A DNA stretch of 16,280 nucleotides from Ruminococcus sp. (lineage in GTDB: Bacteria > Bacillota > Clostridia > Oscillospirales > Ruminococcaceae): assembly GCA_023667165.1 (NCBI GenBank), contig JAMPAO010000058.1:1-16280 (forward strand), given 5' to 3'. Shown here one piece after another: positions 13,880 to 16,280 of this stretch. The notes beneath the pieces are model-generated. The model made no database searches and was not told the DNA's origin. It saw only the letters and a program-made list of their open reading frames with translations. Numbering within the stretch: the stretch's first letter is position 1; every line of letters begins with the position of its first letter. The translations under genes and the position numbers were made by a program.

Positions 13880-14386
13880 CTAATCCTCCAGCCTTACTAT
13901 AGACACCACATTGCCGCTGTAGTCCTCGTATTCGCCTACGCTGCCCATAATGCGGATATGTTTGTCCAGCTTTTTTGTGTCAACGATGAATTCCACCATA
14001 TCTCCGTGACCCTCCCACAGCTCCACATAGCTGTTTGACGGGTCGGTATGGGTGTCGGCTTTAATATCGCCCACGATAGCTGTAAAAATATTTCCCGAAT
14101 CAAGGGTTATCTCAAATCGTTCCCCGCAGTCGGTGGCGTATGCCGTTCCGAGAGCAACGCACACATCCTCGTCGATACGCCTGATACCCTGACTGTCTGT
14201 GTACGCCTGCTTTTGCAGGTCGTACTGCACGGAACCGGTGTCGGTTATGGCACGGTAATCCATGTATGTTTTGAAATCGGTATTAACGTCCGGTACAGGC
14301 AGCGACTCCTCGTATGCGTGGGCGTTCGCGCCTGCTGCCGCTGAAAAAATGAGCGCCGGTAGTATAACGGCTTTTAGCTTTTTCAC
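13880..14386 (-). CDS. Secreted protein of unknown function
   Basis: The 168-residue product starts at a GTG 8 nt after AAAGGA. The longer frame from an ATG at 14437 would place a charged stretch before the signal peptide and has no ribosome site. From the GTG the protein has a classic signal peptide (M-K-K-L-K-A-V-I-L-P-A-L-I-F), with a cleavage site after A-H-A (A24). The mature part carries D-V-C-V-A-L-G-T-A-Y and G-E-R-F-E-I-T-L-D-S-G-N-I-F-T-A-I-V-G-D-I-K-A-D-T-H-T-D, then V-E-F-I-V-D. This order reminds me of secreted or phage-associated proteins of Firmicutes with a double-psi-barrel-like fold (3D-type). That is an impression, not a firm match. D and H residues in K-A-D-T-H-T-D could bind metal. 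Confidence 0.75.
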   Translation of the reverse strand: MKKLKAVILPALIFSAAAGANAHAYEESLPVPDVNTDFKTYMDYRAITDTGSVQYDLQKQAYTDSQGIRRIDEDVCVALGTAYATDCGERFEITLDSGNIFTAIVGDIKADTHTDPSNSYVELWEGHGDMVEFIVDTKKLDKHIRIMGSVGEYEDYSGNVVSIVRLED

Positions 14387-14494
14387 AGCACCAATCCTTT
14401 CTGATTTAGTCTTGACTTGTTTTTTCTCTTTATTCAAAGAAAATATTGTAAGAGCAAATAGAATATTTCCCTTGATACGCTTTGAATTTTACCA

Positions 14495-14575
14495 TTGCAC
14501 GGACGGAAATAATGACGAATCGGGGCGGCAGACAAATATTTGGAAGATATTTTTAAAATATTTCCTGCCGTGCAA
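14495..14575. repeat. Overlapping inverted repeats in a divergent intergenic region
   Basis: In the 335-bp gap between divergent genes, CGGCAG-ac-AAATATTT (14526-14541) pairs with AAATATTT-c-CTGCCG (14556-14570), a 14-bp stem. TTGCACGG (14495-14502) pairs with CCGTGCAA (14568-14575). The right arms share CCG (14568-14570), so the two foldings exclude each other. No promoter that would transcribe this part is evident, so it may instead be a binding-site cluster. Confidence 0.45.
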
Positions 14576-14652
14576 ACATTTTCGTATGATTTAACGGGAA
14601 TATTTTTGTAATGAGCATTTTTGTTTGTAACCGTTTTTTGGCATTTATTTTC

Positions 14653-14682
14653 TTGATTTGTAACCGGCAGCCGTGGTATAAT
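14653..14682 (+). promoter_or_regulatory. Promoter of the first tandem lipoprotein
   Basis: TTGATT (14653-14658), an 18-bp spacer and TATAAT (14677-14682). The direct repeat TTTGTAACCG occurs at 14624-14633 and again at 14657-14666 over the -35 edge, 33 bp apart, suggesting a regulator site. Confidence 0.65.
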
Positions 14683-14721
14683 TATGTTGTTGAAAATTCT
14701 TGAATGTCGGGAGATAAATAT

Positions 14722-15528
14722 ATGAAACGTTTATTTTGGGTATTATCTTTTGCAGCGGTTATTTCTGCGGCTCTGACCGGCTGCGCGGAGGAGGAAAGGG
14801 TCATCGAAATGACGGATACGGTCAGATGGGATACGGTCGAAATACAAACCGTTGAAGCTGTGCCGCAGACTGCTGCCGAAGCGCATTCCGAGGCTTATAT
14901 CGAGATAAAGGACGGTATGAAAGAAGAGCTTCTTGATATAATAGATTGTTATTTTATTATGAAAGATATTGCGGGAGGAAAATTTTACAGCTACGGAGGC
15001 AGAATTGAACGCGATATGGGTGCGGAATACGGGGAAAAGTATGCGCAGACTGCTCCCTATGCCGCTTTTGAAATAGATAGGGAGATGTTTGACCAATATC
15101 GGGAAATTTTTTTCCGAAATGACGGGGATTTTGATTTTTCTTCCGATTCGCGGGCGGAGGATTTTATTGATACCGCAAGGCTGTATATGACGGACGAATT
15201 TGCGGGAAATACTCTTGAACGGGCATATTTCAGGGACGATGAGGTAATGGAGGAGTACAGCTATGTAAGTCCCGCTTATTACTGGGAGCATGAGGGCAGG
15301 CTTTATTTGTACACCGGATTCGATCATATCGGAGGAGGGGAAAATCAAAGAGATACGTTTCGGGTCATGGGTTACGGCGAAACATATATTATAGTAAGAG
15401 TGGACAGGCACTTTGAGATCCCCGACATCACGGAAGTGATGCAATATATCTTTACCTTGGACGGCGATATGTGGAAGCTGGCTTATATGGACAATATTTC
15501 CGCAGATCACAGCTATCTTTACGATTAA
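14722..15528 (+). CDS. Lipoprotein of unknown function (tandem paralogue 1)
   Basis: The 268-residue product starts at the ATG 8 nt after GGGAG; an in-frame ATG six codons earlier contains that ribosome site. The signal peptide ends in the lipobox A-L-T-G-C with C21 lipidated, so the protein is anchored on the outer face of the membrane. A short acidic linker leads to a domain of about 200 residues. Its landmarks are L-L-D-I-I-D-C-Y-F, D-M-G-A-E-Y-G-E, G-D-F-D-F-S-S-D-S-R-A-E-D-F, and A-R-L-Y-M-T-D-E-F. The C-terminal half (Y-Y-W-E-H-E-G-R-L-Y-L-Y and Y-I-F-T-L-D-G-D-M-W-K-L) looks like a beta-sheet NTF2-like or similar fold. No catalytic motif is recognised. A close paralogue follows 108 bp downstream. 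Confidence 0.85.
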   Translation: MKRLFWVLSFAAVISAALTGCAEEERVIEMTDTVRWDTVEIQTVEAVPQTAAEAHSEAYIEIKDGMKEELLDIIDCYFIMKDIAGGKFYSYGGRIERDMGAEYGEKYAQTAPYAAFEIDREMFDQYREIFFRNDGDFDFSSDSRAEDFIDTARLYMTDEFAGNTLERAYFRDDEVMEEYSYVSPAYYWEHEGRLYLYTGFDHIGGGENQRDTFRVMGYGETYIIVRVDRHFEIPDITEVMQYIFTLDGDMWKLAYMDNISADHSYLYD

Positions 15529-15579
15529 AGGGAAAAGTACGGCAATATAACCGCAAAGCTTGAAAAGCGTTGGATCTTC

Positions 15580-15608
15580 TTGACTTTTGGAAAATAGTGT
15601 GATATACT
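15580..15608 (+). promoter_or_regulatory. Promoter of the second tandem lipoprotein
   Basis: TTGACT (15580-15585), a 17-bp spacer and TATACT (15603-15608), 28 bp upstream of the ATG at 15637. The paralogue is thus not simply co-transcribed with the first copy. Confidence 0.75.
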
Positions 15609-15636
15609 GTAAATTGAAAGGAAAGTGATCCGGTCT

Positions 15637-16280
15637 ATGAAATATCCTGCGTTATTATTTATTGCGGCGGCTATTATGATATCTGTGACAGCCTGCGCAA
15701 ATGAGAAAAATTCAATTGAAACAACGGATACGGTCAGCGGGGAAACAGCCGCCCCGCATACCGAGGAAACCTCGCTGCAGACCTCTGTATCTTCCGCAGA
15801 GGAGGCAAGCGCTTTACATACCGAGGAAAACACAGTGCAGACCACTGTTGATTCCGCGGAGGAAACAACCGTATTACATACCGAGGAAACCTCGCTGCAG
15901 ACTGCTGCAGCTTCCGAAGCGGAGATAAGCACAGATATAACAGAGATAAATGATGAGCTGAAGAATGAGCTGCTTGATATGACAGACTGTTTCTTAGTTT
16001 TGCAAAGGCTGGCGTCGGGAGAATTTTATCATTATACCGACATCGTTGAACATGATCTGGGTGCGGAATACGGCGAAAATCATTCGGAAATTGTTACATA
16101 TAATGCCTTTGAACTCCGTCACGGCATATTTGATAAATATCAAGATACCTTTTTCCGCAGCGATGGGGACATAGACTTCTCTTCGGATTCTTCAGCCGAA
16201 GATTTTACAGATATTGCAAGACTGTATATGACAGATGAATTTATCGGAAATAATCTGAAAATTTTTTTCAGAGAATACAG
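15637..16280 (+). CDS. Lipoprotein of unknown function (tandem paralogue 2), 3'-truncated by window
   Basis: The frame is open from the ATG at 15637 to the window end (214 codons), with no stop. GAAAGGAAAG lies upstream with long spacing. The signal peptide ends in the lipobox S-V-T-A-C with C20. Residues 41-95 form a Glu/Thr/Ser-rich linker built from a 20-residue repeat beginning H-T-E-E. From about residue 106 it is clearly homologous to the preceding gene: L-L-D-M-T-D-C-F, D-L-G-A-E-Y-G-E, G-D-I-D-F-S-S-D-S-S-A-E-D-F and A-R-L-Y-M-T-D-E-F. The order is the same and the shared acidic D-F-S-S-D-S core is nearly identical. It is the product of a tandem gene duplication. Function is unknown. 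Confidence 0.85.
   Translation, partial: MKYPALLFIAAAIMISVTACANEKNSIETTDTVSGETAAPHTEETSLQTSVSSAEEASALHTEENTVQTTVDSAEETTVLHTEETSLQTAAASEAEISTDITEINDELKNELLDMTDCFLVLQRLASGEFYHYTDIVEHDLGAEYGENHSEIVTYNAFELRHGIFDKYQDTFFRSDGDIDFSSDSSAEDFTDIARLYMTDEFIGNNLKIFFREY
15757..15920 (+). repeat. 60-bp in-frame tandem repeat, about 2.7 copies
   Basis: Units begin with CATACCGAGGAAA at 15757, 15817 and 15877, exactly 60 bp apart. The third is partial and ends near 15920. Units 1 and 3 share ACCTCGCTGCAGAC, whereas unit 2 differs, so they have diverged. They encode the extracellular linker repeat (H-T-E-E-T-S-L-Q-T and H-T-E-E-N-T-V-Q-T). Confidence 0.9.

Noticed and set aside
14743..15510. A 255-residue minus-strand open frame opposite the first lipoprotein
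   Set aside because: It has no ribosome site or recognisable motif. The plus strand has a signal peptide, a lipobox and a paralogue.
15757..15920. Regular repeats considered as a CRISPR-like array
   Set aside because: The units are contiguous, diverged and in frame within a lipoprotein linker, with no spacers.
15525..15932. A 135-residue minus-strand open frame with repeated V-C-S/V-S-S patterns
   Set aside because: It is the antisense shadow of the 60-bp repeat in the second lipoprotein, whose lipobox, promoter and homology to the first copy mark the plus strand as coding.

Overview
The window reads as a chromosomal segment of a low-to-moderate GC Gram-positive, spore-forming anaerobe, most likely a Ruminococcus-like member of the Oscillospiraceae (Clostridia). 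The basis is a clear SpoVT, Shine-Dalgarno sites of the AGGAGG type, sigma-A promoters with 17-bp spacers, an AgrC/AgrA-type LytTR two-component pair, lipoproteins with standard lipoboxes, and several small uncharacterised proteins of a clostridial type. The lineage is inferred, not tested. I see no tRNA, rRNA, CRISPR array, transposase or integrase.

Layout. 1-1500: an AT-rich, 5'-truncated hypothetical gene (+), then a debris-like stretch with a palindrome and a small membrane-anchored gene (-) that appears broken by a one-base slip in an A-run and also truncated. 1500-2378: a lysine-rich conserved protein of unknown function (-). 2599-4553: a translationally coupled LytTR response regulator and AgrC-like histidine kinase (+). 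4550-5256: a promoter, a structured leader, a small coiled-coil protein and a terminator (+). 5388-5989: a perfect consensus promoter, a protein with a histone-H1-like tail and a DUF6465-type domain, and a bidirectional terminator. 5991-6637: a small membrane protein (-), divergent from a ferritin-like/spore-coat-like protein at 6727 (+). 7160-7265 is a candidate structured RNA. 7490-8038 is spoVT.

8290-11610 is the main metabolic unit: a sugar ABC importer made of a lipoprotein binding protein, an intergenic hairpin and two permeases, with no ATPase, so it probably borrows a shared MsmX-type ATPase. It ends in a terminator shared with a convergent low-molecular-weight protein tyrosine phosphatase (-). 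After a decayed stretch come a GNAT acetyltransferase and a P-loop kinase-like protein (both -). Their promoters share an 18-bp identical block whose core is a 15-bp palindrome covering the -10 box. A secreted protein of unknown function (-) follows, and the window closes with two tandem paralogous lipoproteins (+). The second carries a 60-bp in-frame tandem repeat in its linker and runs off the right edge.

Most genes are single units with their own promoter or terminator. The two real operons are the two-component pair and the ABC importer. I found no obvious multi-gene defence or other novel system. The most unusual items are the shared palindromic promoter, the structured leader in front of the small coiled-coil gene, the tandem lipoproteins and the A-run frameshift.
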